From: Brucella rhizosphaerae
GTDB taxonomy: Bacteria; Pseudomonadota; Alphaproteobacteria; Rhizobiales; Rhizobiaceae
Reading direction: 5' to 3'
DNA length: 64,000 bases
NCBI RefSeq assembly: GCF_002252475.1
Contig: NZ_NNRK01000035.1
Coordinates: 124,001 to 188,000 of the forward strand
Below the pieces are notes generated by a model. It made no database searches and was not told where the DNA came from. It was given only the letters and a program-made list of their open reading frames with translations. The translations under genes and the position numbers were made by a program. Shown here one piece after another: positions 37,437-46,242 of the stretch. The stretch's first letter is position 1, and every line of letters starts with the position of its first letter.

Positions 37437-38624
37437 ATGAGCAAGAGCCCACGCATTCTTGTCACCGGTATTCCAAGCTATCTGACGCGCTTTATCCAGC
37501 GTGCGGACAAGTCGCAGATTTACTATTCCGAAAAGCAGCCGAACTCGGAGCCAAAGGATAAGTTTATCCAGGAGCTTAAGAATATCAGTAATACTGGCAA
37601 CTACCTGATCGGAGAGGGCGCAATGTCGGCGCTGCTGCCCTCGGCCAAGCATGTTCCGTTCTGGCACTTGTATAATTGCGTCAACAACGGCACCGGTATG
37701 GAAGAGATCAACAAGGAGTTTGATATCTGCGTTTTCACTTGTGCCAACCTCTTGCGCAAGGGCCTGTCTGCAGATGCGGAAGCGCTCGTATTGTCCAAGC
37801 TGAATATGCCGGTTGTGATGCTCGGTATTGGTATTCAGAACCGCCCTGATATCGAAGCTGATGACGGTCTGCCAGCAGGCACGAAGAAACTCCTTGAAGT
37901 GCTCAAAGACCGTGAGCACTATTTTCTCACCCGCGGAGAAGATGCGGCCGGGTATCTGCGCGATCAGGGCTTTTCATATGTTCGGCCGGTTGGTTGTCCA
38001 TCGCTCTATTTCCGTCCTGATAATATGCGCAAGGCCATTCATCGCCTGCCGGAAGTCAAGGTTGGTGAGGGGCGCACTGTTTTCACCGGCTATATGGGGG
38101 CGGAGCTTGAAACCATTGGCGATATGAATGCGCTGAGCTCAGACGACGGGCGTTCAGCCTATGTCATTCAAGACGAGCTTCTGCACTTCGACATGCAGGT
38201 CGAAGACGACGCAAATGGCCGTGCTTATGACTCCACAACGGGGGAACTCGTTGGACCCCTTGCTTACAAGGGGTCGGGCGATCTTAAGAAAAAGATCGGC
38301 GTTCATGCCTTCCTCGATACCAATCAATGGCGTGCATGGTGTTCAACGATGGATTTCTCATTTGGCCGCCGCTTCCATGGAAATATCATCTCGATGCAGG
38401 CAGGGGTTCCGAGCCTGATGGTCGCTGTCGATGATCGTATGCGTGAAATGCTGAATTTCTCTGGTCTGCCGAAAATCGATGCACGTGATCTCAATGCAGC
38501 CAATGATCGCCGGGCCTTTGTAAGCGATCATATCGCGGCAATGAATATTCCTGACGTGATTGAGAAATATTCGGCACGCGAACGCAATTTCCGAAGCGTG
38601 CTTTCAGAGATTGGCGTCGGGTAA
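37437..38624 (+). CDS. Polysaccharide pyruvyltransferase-like protein 1
   Basis: A 395-residue member of the polysaccharide pyruvyl transferase family. The ATG at 37437 has 'aaagg' upstream; the frame is open to 37404. Marks are 'LVTGIPSYL' at the start, 'NTGNYLIGEGAMSAL', 'PVVMLGIGIQNRP', 'FLTRGEDAAGYLRDQGFSYVRPVGCPSLYF' and 'FGRRFHGNIISMQAGVPSLMVAVDDRMREML'. The His-Gly motif in the last is typical. It would put pyruvate on a sugar of the polymer, although the family also contains members with other roles. It is paralogous to the next gene over the full length. Probable counterpart of WgaD (ExpA4), not certain. Confidence 0.78.
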   Translation: MSKSPRILVTGIPSYLTRFIQRADKSQIYYSEKQPNSEPKDKFIQELKNISNTGNYLIGEGAMSALLPSAKHVPFWHLYNCVNNGTGMEEINKEFDICVFTCANLLRKGLSADAEALVLSKLNMPVVMLGIGIQNRPDIEADDGLPAGTKKLLEVLKDREHYFLTRGEDAAGYLRDQGFSYVRPVGCPSLYFRPDNMRKAIHRLPEVKVGEGRTVFTGYMGAELETIGDMNALSSDDGRSAYVIQDELLHFDMQVEDDANGRAYDSTTGELVGPLAYKGSGDLKKKIGVHAFLDTNQWRAWCSTMDFSFGRRFHGNIISMQAGVPSLMVAVDDRMREMLNFSGLPKIDARDLNAANDRRAFVSDHIAAMNIPDVIEKYSARERNFRSVLSEIGVG

Positions 38625-38672
38625 CTCCCATATTCGACGGTCATTTTATAACTCCAGCGAAGATGGATCACC

Positions 38673-39848
38673 ATGCGCATAATGATCACCGGCATTCCGT
38701 CATATTTGATGCGGACAGTCGAAAGCGTTTCAGGGGCAAGTGTCAAACACCGCCCATATTTCGAGCCCATTCGCACCAAGAAAGATGTGATCGATCAGGT
38801 TAAGAAAATCGCCAATACCGGGAACTACCTCATTGGTGAAGGTGCGGCCAACGCTGTTCGTGGCCACGATGTGACCTATGTGCCATTCTGGCATCTGGCC
38901 AATAGTCTCAATTCGCCTGACACCTATGCCGCGTTGAATGAAAGCTTCGATCTCTGCCTGTTTGCTTCGGCGAACCTTTTGCGCCCCGGCTATGCGGCAA
39001 CAACTGAATCCTTCGTTTTTGAAAAGCTGAACATGCCGATTGTGGTCATGGGCATTGGCATTCAAAAGAAAGAAAACCTGAAGGCTGAACTGCCGGAGGG
39101 CACACGCCGCTTTCTCGAGATCCTGCGCCGCAAGGACAGTTTTTTCCTCACACGGGGTCATTTTACGGCCGAGTTTTTGAAGGATGCGGGCATGAAATAT
39201 GTTCGCCCCACCGGCTGTCCGTCGCTCTATTATGCACCGGACCAGATGAAGCTCTCACTGAGCCGTCTTGCTGATCCAACTCTTGCAGATGCGCAGAAAA
39301 TATCCTTCGGCGGTTATCTCGGCAGCGTTGCTGATACGATTGTCGATGCACATGCGCTGCTCGAAAAGGACAGCGTCGCGAGCTATGTCATTCAGGACGA
39401 AGTCATCGTCTACAATATGAACATGGCGGGCGAAGACCATTCTGAAGCCTATGATCAGGCCGCAAGCCGCATCACGGCACCCGTCGATTACAAACATATG
39501 GAAAAATGGCAGCGCAAAAGCGAGCTGTTGGTATTTTTCGATACCCATAAATGGCGCAGCTGGATTTCCAGTCAGGATTTTGGTCTGAGCCGCCGTTTCC
39601 ATGGCACGATTATCGGCATGCAGTCCGGTATTCCCGGATTGATGATCGCCGTCGATGACCGTATGCGCGAAATGCTGAGCTTTGTCGGCTTTCCGCATAT
39701 TGATGCCAGCGTCTGGAATCGTGAGCCGCAGAAAAAGGCTTTCCTGCGTGATTTCCTTTCCAGGATTGATGTGCCCGCGGCCATCAATCGCTATTCTGAA
39801 TGTGAAGCCAATTTCAACGGTGCACTGAAGGATATCGGTATCCGATGA
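38673..39848 (+). CDS. Polysaccharide pyruvyltransferase-like protein 2
   Basis: A 391-residue paralogue of the preceding gene, with the same opening ('ITGIPSYLMR'), 'NTGNYLIGEGAANAV', 'IVVMGIGIQKK', 'FLTRGHFTAEFLKDAGMKYVRPTGCPSLYY' and 'LSRRFHGTIIGMQSGIPGLMIAVDDRMREML'. The two clearly arose by tandem duplication and later diverged. They may pyruvylate different residues or work as a heteromer. The ATG at 38673 is the natural start; the stop overlaps the start of the glycoside hydrolase gene (ATGATGA). Confidence 0.78.
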   Translation: MRIMITGIPSYLMRTVESVSGASVKHRPYFEPIRTKKDVIDQVKKIANTGNYLIGEGAANAVRGHDVTYVPFWHLANSLNSPDTYAALNESFDLCLFASANLLRPGYAATTESFVFEKLNMPIVVMGIGIQKKENLKAELPEGTRRFLEILRRKDSFFLTRGHFTAEFLKDAGMKYVRPTGCPSLYYAPDQMKLSLSRLADPTLADAQKISFGGYLGSVADTIVDAHALLEKDSVASYVIQDEVIVYNMNMAGEDHSEAYDQAASRITAPVDYKHMEKWQRKSELLVFFDTHKWRSWISSQDFGLSRRFHGTIIGMQSGIPGLMIAVDDRMREMLSFVGFPHIDASVWNREPQKKAFLRDFLSRIDVPAAINRYSECEANFNGALKDIGIR

Positions 39849-40975
39849 TGAAAACCCGCAAGAGCATTGGGGGCGGGATAATGGCACTGACAACGCTCAT
39901 GAGCGCCTTGTTGCTGGCATTCCAACCCAAAGATGCTCTTGCGGATACGCGCTTTGGCGTCAACCGGGTCAATATGGCCTGGCTCAAGCCGGCAGAGCGC
40001 GAACAGATATTCGATCAGATGGTGGAAAACGGCGTGGTGGCAGTTCGGCTGTCACTGACAAGACCTATTGATCAAAGTATCGATGCCGTGCGTCTTGCGC
40101 ATGAAAAGGGCCTCGCCATTCTGCTCGAAATCTCGCTCAACAATGCGGATTTCTATCCTGAAGGGACCAAGCCACGTTCAGGCCGTGGGCGCATCTGGGA
40201 CATGTATCGGCTTTCTGATATTGCGCCGGATCGTTTTCAGCAGGCAATAGCTGACGCTTTGCAGAAGATCGATGCACTGGGTGTGCCGCTGGTGGCTGTT
40301 GAACCCGGCAACGAGATCAACTGGGGCGCCTATAATGGCGATCTCGCCATTTTACCCAGAGAAAAGATGAAGACCGCGCGTTCTCTCAGTGCAATGGAAG
40401 AGCTTCCGCTGGTCGAAAAGGGAGCTGAAAAATACGTCGAGCTTTTGCGTATTGTGCGGGCGTTATTGGCTGATACCAAACATAGTGCCAAGGCAAAAAT
40501 CGTATCGGCTGGCCTTTCGGATATCCCCTTTATTGATGCCGACCGGCGCGGAATAGACAGCGTCGATCCCGCTGTCTTTACCGATCTTCTCAAGAAGTAT
40601 GGTCTGGATGATGCAGCCGATGGCTACGGCATTCATATCTATCCCGGTAGCAATGGCACACGAATTGCTCGCGCCAGCCATATAGGCAATGCGCTGTCTT
40701 TCTGCGGCGGTGAGGATGGCAAACCATGCTGGATCACAGAATGGGGCTTTGCCAATATGTCCAAGGCCTGCCCGGCCAATGACAACAATCGCGAACAGCT
40801 GGTCGAGAAGGCGCGTGACCGCTTCCGTCAGATGATGGATCGCGGCGAGATCGCGGCTGCATATTATTTTGATTGGGATGCAAGTACTTACGGGGTGTGG
40901 CGTTGCGGATCGCTGACGCCTGCCGGTAAAGCCGCAACCCGAGCTGCAACCCGCGCTGCAACGGTGACGAAATGA
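39845..40975 (+). CDS. Secreted clan GH-A-like glycoside hydrolase
   Basis: A 376-residue protein with a signal peptide of about 34 residues ('LLLAFQPKDALA'). The rest reads as a TIM barrel: 'TRFGVNRVNMAWL', 'VRLSLTRP', 'KGLAILLEISL', then 'LVAVEPGNEINWG', which has the Asn-Glu acid/base of clan GH-A, 'GYGIHIYPG' and 'CWITEWGFANM', which has the second Glu as nucleophile. It probably cuts or trims the exopolysaccharide in the periplasm or outside, as hydrolases encoded in EPS operons often do. Both ATG codons at 39845 and 39848 are possible starts. The stop overlaps the SGNH gene. Family number cannot be fixed by eye. Confidence 0.72.
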   Translation: MMKTRKSIGGGIMALTTLMSALLLAFQPKDALADTRFGVNRVNMAWLKPAEREQIFDQMVENGVVAVRLSLTRPIDQSIDAVRLAHEKGLAILLEISLNNADFYPEGTKPRSGRGRIWDMYRLSDIAPDRFQQAIADALQKIDALGVPLVAVEPGNEINWGAYNGDLAILPREKMKTARSLSAMEELPLVEKGAEKYVELLRIVRALLADTKHSAKAKIVSAGLSDIPFIDADRRGIDSVDPAVFTDLLKKYGLDDAADGYGIHIYPGSNGTRIARASHIGNALSFCGGEDGKPCWITEWGFANMSKACPANDNNREQLVEKARDRFRQMMDRGEIAAAYYFDWDASTYGVWRCGSLTPAGKAATRAATRAATVTK

Positions 40976-42120
40976 AACTCAAGACTGTAATCATTGGCGG
41001 TTCAAACACCGTTATGTTGCCCGGCTATCTACCGACGCTGTTGTCGACGATGGCACGGCGTGGCATTGAACTTGATATCGTTGCTGATCTCGCGGTGGGG
41101 GGTACGACAAGTGCGCTTGGCCTCTATCAGCTCAAACAGTTTGATCAGCTCGAGGACTGCGAGCTGCTGCTGATCGAATATGCGATTAACGATGCTTTTG
41201 TTTACGGCGATGAGCGCAGACCGTTCAGGCATTGGGCACGGTTTTATGAGGGCATCATTCGATATGCGCTTGAGCGCAACCCAAATCTGCGGATTGCAAC
41301 GCTCGTGTTTGGTGCACGCAATGGGTCGTTCCTGAATTCCGTTGCCTCGATTGATGCCGGTATCAATTACATCTCGCAATGGTACGGCACGATCTGTGCG
41401 GATGTATCACGAATGCTGATGCAGCAATATGGCCGTGATGTCGTCAGCAATCCCGGCTTCTACCTTGATCAGGGCCATTATGCGCGCCCTGTTTCAACGA
41501 CAATCGTTGCGAATTTGATTGCTGATGCTCTCGAACCGGCTTTGTCGGTTCCGCATCGGCCAAAGGCGCTACCCTTTGCAATTGATCCGGATCATTTTGC
41601 CAATGCGCGCGCGCTGAGTGGCGAGCAACTTTGCAAGCGGCTTGGGCGCGTGCCGGTGCAGTATAGCAACAGGCGGTTCTCTATCTCGGCGCTTGATCTT
41701 GGTTCAGACAGGATGCGTTTTGAGGTTGATAACGGGCAACTGCTTGCAGTTGGCTATGTCTGCGATCCCCGCATTCCACCGCTTGATGTGGCGATTGGTG
41801 AGGATGTCCACCGCGCCGCCATGATGAAGGGTGGTGTGCGCGATGGAACTTATAAATTCCTCGTATCGATGCTGAGCTTCGAGTTTCTTTATGGCACGAA
41901 GCTTCTGGAAGCGCGCGGGAATGTGTCGCTTATCATGTCTGGTGCTGAAGAGGGAACCGAGCATAAGCTACATGTTCCCAAAGACAGCATTCACCAGGAA
42001 GAACTGCCCTTAGAGCCAGTTCTTCCCGTGACGGGCATTCTTTTTTCAGGCAATCTCAAGACTATGACGCTCGAGAAAAAGACTCCTGCCATACCGATCA
42101 TCGCAGAAGCCGCTCAATAA
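40972..42120 (+). CDS. SGNH/GDSL-type hydrolase of EPS operon
   Basis: A 382-residue protein without signal peptide. The block I Ser is in 'IIGGSNTVMLPGYL' (residue ~11), block III is 'LLIEYAINDAF', and block V 'YLDQGHYARP' gives the Asp and His of the triad. The second part (about residues 230-350) is beta-rich. SGNH enzymes in polysaccharide operons add or remove acyl groups; S. meliloti galactoglucan is acetylated, which suits such a role, although this has not been shown for this protein. It is last in the rightward operon and overlaps the hydrolase stop by four bases. Confidence 0.72.
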   Translation: MKLKTVIIGGSNTVMLPGYLPTLLSTMARRGIELDIVADLAVGGTTSALGLYQLKQFDQLEDCELLLIEYAINDAFVYGDERRPFRHWARFYEGIIRYALERNPNLRIATLVFGARNGSFLNSVASIDAGINYISQWYGTICADVSRMLMQQYGRDVVSNPGFYLDQGHYARPVSTTIVANLIADALEPALSVPHRPKALPFAIDPDHFANARALSGEQLCKRLGRVPVQYSNRRFSISALDLGSDRMRFEVDNGQLLAVGYVCDPRIPPLDVAIGEDVHRAAMMKGGVRDGTYKFLVSMLSFEFLYGTKLLEARGNVSLIMSGAEEGTEHKLHVPKDSIHQEELPLEPVLPVTGILFSGNLKTMTLEKKTPAIPIIAEAAQ

Positions 42121-42148
42121 ATAAGTCCAGTAATTTAAAGAAAAATAC

Positions 42149-42334
42149 TCAGGCGGCCTGGTTCAAAAGTGCCAGAGCGCAGTCTCTCCACGCGCTGACT
42201 GCAGTTCCCTGCGTCACATTTTCTACAACAATATGTTTTCCATCGAATACACCGGATGCAATCCAGTGACGTGCTTCTCGCTGATATACATCGATCGTAA
42301 TACCCAGCTGTTCTACTTTGGCTTCTGCCAGCAT
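42149..42334 (-). CDS. Small hypothetical protein
   Basis: A 61-residue protein. The ATG at 42334 has 'ggag' eight bases upstream, better than the longer frame to 42409. The composition is protein-like: 'VEQLGITIDVYQREARHWIASGVFDG', then 'TQGTAVSAWRDCALALLNQAA'. I do not recognise it. It is convergent with the SGNH gene (28 bp) and lies on the ngg strand beyond a repeat. It could still be a chance frame. Confidence 0.45.
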   Translation of the reverse strand: MLAEAKVEQLGITIDVYQREARHWIASGVFDGKHIVVENVTQGTAVSAWRDCALALLNQAA

Positions 42335-42442
42335 ATATTTTGCTCCACGAATGATGAATCTTGGGCGAAGGTCGCAATATAGACCGAATCCACGACAATC
42401 CGATGTCACGTTTGTGCTACCGGATCGTGAATGATATTTTCA

Positions 42443-42514
42443 GTGCTCTAACAGTTTGTTGTGACGCACATCCTGGTCCCAAAACCGTCTCACACTTTCA
42501 GGAATGCGCTCTAA
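42443..42514. repeat. Dispersed palindromic repeat, short copy
   Basis: It starts with 'gtgctcta', has 'gtgacgcacatcctggtcccaaaaccg' in the middle and ends 'aatgcgctcta'. This corresponds to the second half of the copy at 50581. It lies just past the ngg stop. Confidence 0.65.
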
Positions 42515-42522
42515 ACGAACTT

Positions 42523-44331
42523 TTATGATGGAATATTTGTTCCCAATTGCGGAAACAAACATTCAATAAAACGCGCAGCTGTCGGCTGCGGTTCATGATT
42601 TGCAAGGCCAGGCCGCTCGTTGGCTTCGATGAACACATATTCCGGTGTTTCGGGTGATTTCACCATGAAATCGATGCCGACTACCGGAATGTCAATCGCA
42701 CGTGCTGCTTTACACGCAGCATCAACCAATGTCTTGTCCACGGTTGTCGTCACATCGTGGATCGTGCCACCGGTATGAAGATTAGCCGCCTTACGAACTG
42801 TGATTTCACGGCTGTCTGCAAGTACGTCATCTAGTATCAGACCTTGTTGTTCAAGACAACGCTTGGTTTCAGCATCTATCGGAATACGGCTTTCGCCACC
42901 CGTTGCAGCATGGCGGCGGCGGGACTGAACTTCGATGAGCTTGCGTATGGTCGATTTTCCATCGCCAATCACGCGCGGTGGGCGTCGCACAGCGGCCGCA
43001 ACCAGCTTGAAGTCGATAATGACCAGGCGCAAATCTTCACCCTCGAAACAAGCTTCGAGCAGAACAATGTCGCAGACCTCGCGGGCCTGCCTGATCGCTG
43101 CACGCAGGTCTTTCATGGATGAAATACCAACTGAAATGCCGCGTCCTTGTTCTCCGCGGGAAGGTTTTACGACCAGTCGCCCGTGCTTCTCAAGGAAAGC
43201 TGCAAGCGTCTCATCCGAACCATCGGCCGGAATTTGCTCAGGCACGACTATCCCCGCTTTGGCTACCGTGCGTCGCGTAACTGCCTTGTCATCGCAAATT
43301 GACATTGCAACGCCCGAAGTCATTTCGGACAGGCTCTCGCGGCAATGGATTGAACGCCCGCCATGGGACAGACGGAAGAAACCACCCTTGGCATCGGTAA
43401 TGTCCACGTGCACACCACGTCGCAATGCTTCATCGACGATGATGCGCGCATAGGGGTTGAGCGCATCAACGGAGCTGATGGGAAGTGCAAAAAACTTCTC
43501 ATTGATAGCGTTCTTGCGTTTGATTGCAAAAAGCGGAACGCGGCGAAATTTCAGCTTCTCATAGAGCCGGATCGCATTGTCATTGTCATAGAGAACCGAC
43601 AGATCAACATGATTGAGACCACGTGCCTGGAAATGTTCAGCAAGCTTGCGCACGAGCTTTTCGCCAATACCCGGCTGCCGCGCCTGGGGGTGCACCGCAA
43701 GGCACCAGAGCGAACCACCCTGATCAGGATCGTTGAACAGTCGCTGGTGGTTGATCCCTGTAACGGTACCGACAATCTCGCCGGTTGCATCATCCTGGGC
43801 CACAAAATAAGTGACGGCACGATTATCACGCTCGCAGGAAAAGAAATCAGCACGCAGCTGCACCATACCGCAGGCGGCATAGACGGCATTGATGCCGTCT
43901 GCGTCTATTTCGGACACTGCGCGGCGAATGCTGATACCGCGTGTTTGGCGGCCACCGGCTCGATAGTTGGAAAGTTCGAGCCGAAAAGTATGCGATGGAT
44001 CGAGGAAAATTTCCTGTGGCGCTTGTGAAAGCAGGACATGAGGATCGCTGACATAGAAAAGGATATCACGGCTGGCTGGCGCCTCAGCACGCAGGCCTTC
44101 GATGATTGCTTCGTTGCTTTCAAAGGTTTGCGCGAAAAGCAGTCGGCCCCAACCGCAATCGAGAACCACATTGCGGTTGGCGGAGTGTCCTTCTTCCTGA
44201 TTACCCCCATGCAATTGCTCCTGATAAAAGCCCGCGCTTTCTGGTGTGCGCAGCCTTGTCAGCCTGTGCGAGAAAGCGTTTCTCCCTCTTGCTTTCTGCC
44301 GGGTCATTTCAACCTCACCTGTCTTTTTCAT
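42523..44331 (-). CDS. ngg: N-acetylglutaminylglutamine synthetase
   Basis: Makes the dipeptide N-acetylglutaminylglutamine, whose amide (NAGGN) is an osmoprotectant first studied in S. meliloti. About 602 residues from the ATG at 44331 ('gagg' upstream); an ATG at 44307 is equally good and the long open frame to 44583 overlaps asnO. An N-terminal GNAT acetyltransferase domain (about residues 100-270) has 'LWCLAVHPQARQPGIGEKLVRKLAEHF'. The C-terminal part is an ATP-grasp ligase with 'LVVKPSRGEQGRGISVGI' and 'VPVVGIDFMVKSPETPEYVFIEANERPGL'. It is 16 bp downstream of asnO on the same strand. Confidence 0.92.
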   Translation of the reverse strand: MKKTGEVEMTRQKARGRNAFSHRLTRLRTPESAGFYQEQLHGGNQEEGHSANRNVVLDCGWGRLLFAQTFESNEAIIEGLRAEAPASRDILFYVSDPHVLLSQAPQEIFLDPSHTFRLELSNYRAGGRQTRGISIRRAVSEIDADGINAVYAACGMVQLRADFFSCERDNRAVTYFVAQDDATGEIVGTVTGINHQRLFNDPDQGGSLWCLAVHPQARQPGIGEKLVRKLAEHFQARGLNHVDLSVLYDNDNAIRLYEKLKFRRVPLFAIKRKNAINEKFFALPISSVDALNPYARIIVDEALRRGVHVDITDAKGGFFRLSHGGRSIHCRESLSEMTSGVAMSICDDKAVTRRTVAKAGIVVPEQIPADGSDETLAAFLEKHGRLVVKPSRGEQGRGISVGISSMKDLRAAIRQAREVCDIVLLEACFEGEDLRLVIIDFKLVAAAVRRPPRVIGDGKSTIRKLIEVQSRRRHAATGGESRIPIDAETKRCLEQQGLILDDVLADSREITVRKAANLHTGGTIHDVTTTVDKTLVDAACKAARAIDIPVVGIDFMVKSPETPEYVFIEANERPGLANHEPQPTAARFIECLFPQLGTNIPS

Positions 44332-44347
44332 TTTAGGCCTCGTCACC

Positions 44348-46123
44348 TCAGGCTTCCTGCGTCTGAAGCCACATTTCCAGAAGTCCGGCCTGCCAGAGTT
44401 CTGAACCGCGCAGAGGCGTGATGTGATCGGAAGGGTTTGCGAACAGGCGATCAAGGTAATCGCGCTGGAACAATCCACGTTCGCGCGCCTTTTGCGATGA
44501 CAGTGCATCACGCAGCATATCGAGATAGGGACCGGCGATATACTTAAGCTGCGGCACCGGGAAGTAACCCTTCTTGCGGTCAATCACAGCACTTGGCACA
44601 ATCTTGCGGGCCACGTCCTTCAGGATGCCCTTGCCACCATCGCGCAGCTTTTCTTCGGGGGGCATGCGGGCTGCGAGTTCGACCAGCTCATGATCGAGGA
44701 ACGGGACGCGAGCTTCCAGTCCCCAGGCCATGGTCATGTTATCGACGCGTTTGACCGGGTCATCGACAAGCATGATATTGCTGTCGAGACGCAGCGCGCG
44801 ATCAACTGGCGTATCCGCACCATCGCGCAGCAAATGCTCTTCAAGCAGCTCGCGGCTATAATCGCGATCGGGCATCCACTCTTGTGAAAGCTGCGTTCCG
44901 AGCACGTCATGCGAACGGTCACAGAAGGCTTTCGCATAATCGCTGACCACATCATTGGAATCCACCAAAGGCGGATACCAGTGGTAACCTGCGAAGACCT
45001 CGTCGGCACCCTGACCGGATTGCACGACCTTGATGTGCTTGGAAACTTCCTTCGACAGCAGATAAAAGCCGACATTGTCATAGGAAACCATTGGTTCCGA
45101 CATGGCGGCAATGGTGCCGGGAAGGGCATCCATCAGATCAGAAGATGGCACAAAGATCTTGTGATGGTCGGTGCCGAAGTGCTTGGCAATCAGATCAGAA
45201 TAGACGAATTCATCGCCTTTTTCTCCATTGGCTTCTTCAAAGCCGACCGAAAAACTCATAAGGCCGGTCTGGCCGGCTTCTGCCAAAAGACCGACGATGA
45301 GGCTTGAATCCACGCCGCCCGACAGCAGAACGCCAACAGGTACGTCGGAAATCATGCGGCGTTTTACGGCAACACGCAGCATATCGAGCAGCTGCTCCTG
45401 CCAATCTTCGCGGCTCATTGCGCTGTCGCCAGCCAGTCGGCTATGCGGCGGCTGCCAGTAAATGCGGTCGCGAAACTCGCCATTGGCCTGATAAACACGA
45501 ATGGTGGCTGCTGGCAGTTTGCGCACGCCATTGTAAATGGTGCGCGGTGGCGGGACCACGGCATGAAAGCTCATATAGTTATGCAGTGCCGCGCGGTCGA
45601 TTGATGTATCGACGCCGCCAGCCTTCACAAGCGCAGGCAAAGAAGAAGCAAAGCGCAGCGCGCCGCTGACTTCCGCCAGATAGAGTGGCTTGATACCAAA
45701 ACGGTCGCGGGCAAAGATCAGTCTGCCTGTGTCGCGCTCGTGGATGGCAAAGGCGAACATGCCGTAAAAGCGGGACACGCATTCCTCACCCCAGGCGTGC
45801 CACGCCTTGATGATGACTTCCGTGTCGCCGTCGGAAAAGAAGTGGTAGCCTTTGGCTTCGAGTTCAGCGCGCAATTCGCGGAAATTATAAATGCAGCCGT
45901 TGAAAACAACGCTGATACCAAGATCTGCATCAATCATGGGCTGCTGGGATTTTTCAGACAGATCAAGGATTCTCAGTCGCCGGTGTCCGAAGCCGACATT
46001 GCCACGCACAACGATGCCAGACGCGTCTGGCCCTCTGGGGGCAAGAATATCCGCCATTTTCGAGATTGCCGTAACCGACGGCGTACCGCCATCGAACCTG
46101 ACTTCTCCGCAAATTCCACACAT
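44348..46123 (-). CDS. asnO: Asparagine synthetase-like NAGGN amidotransferase
   Basis: Converts the dipeptide to its amide with glutamine as nitrogen donor. The start must be the ATG at 46123, since the next codon is the Cys nucleophile of a class II glutamine amidotransferase ('MCGICGE'); the frame extends nine codons further. The 591-residue chain has 'RGPDASGIV', 'FGHRRLRILDLS', then in the synthetase domain the PP-loop 'LLSGGVDSSLIVGLLA' near residue 260, and 'GQGADEVFAGY'. Length and motifs fit the NAGGN subfamily found beside ngg. A hairpin at 46163 separates it from the upstream regulator gene. Confidence 0.93.
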   Translation of the reverse strand: MCGICGEVRFDGGTPSVTAISKMADILAPRGPDASGIVVRGNVGFGHRRLRILDLSEKSQQPMIDADLGISVVFNGCIYNFRELRAELEAKGYHFFSDGDTEVIIKAWHAWGEECVSRFYGMFAFAIHERDTGRLIFARDRFGIKPLYLAEVSGALRFASSLPALVKAGGVDTSIDRAALHNYMSFHAVVPPPRTIYNGVRKLPAATIRVYQANGEFRDRIYWQPPHSRLAGDSAMSREDWQEQLLDMLRVAVKRRMISDVPVGVLLSGGVDSSLIVGLLAEAGQTGLMSFSVGFEEANGEKGDEFVYSDLIAKHFGTDHHKIFVPSSDLMDALPGTIAAMSEPMVSYDNVGFYLLSKEVSKHIKVVQSGQGADEVFAGYHWYPPLVDSNDVVSDYAKAFCDRSHDVLGTQLSQEWMPDRDYSRELLEEHLLRDGADTPVDRALRLDSNIMLVDDPVKRVDNMTMAWGLEARVPFLDHELVELAARMPPEEKLRDGGKGILKDVARKIVPSAVIDRKKGYFPVPQLKYIAGPYLDMLRDALSSQKARERGLFQRDYLDRLFANPSDHITPLRGSELWQAGLLEMWLQTQEA

Positions 46124-46162
46124 AAAAAGGGTCGAAACCTCCATTGTCATTCACAACAAGCA

Positions 46163-46192
46163 AGGCCGTCGCGTGAGTTCTGGCGGCGGCCT
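46163..46192 (-). terminator. Hairpin after the GntR-type gene
   Basis: 'aaggccgtcgc' and 'gcggcggcct' pair across a short loop with one G-T pair; read leftward it is followed by 'tgcttgttgtg'. It lies between the regulator and asnO. Confidence 0.5.
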
Positions 46193-46242
46193 GTATAATT
46201 GCTAATGCGTGCGCGCCGGGATGGTTCCGAAATTTCTGATTT

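Noticed and set aside
44332-44583. N-terminal extension of the ngg frame
   Set aside because: It overlaps the asnO coding end and has a Cys/Arg-rich composition unlike protein; good start codons with ribosome sites lie at 44331 and 44307.
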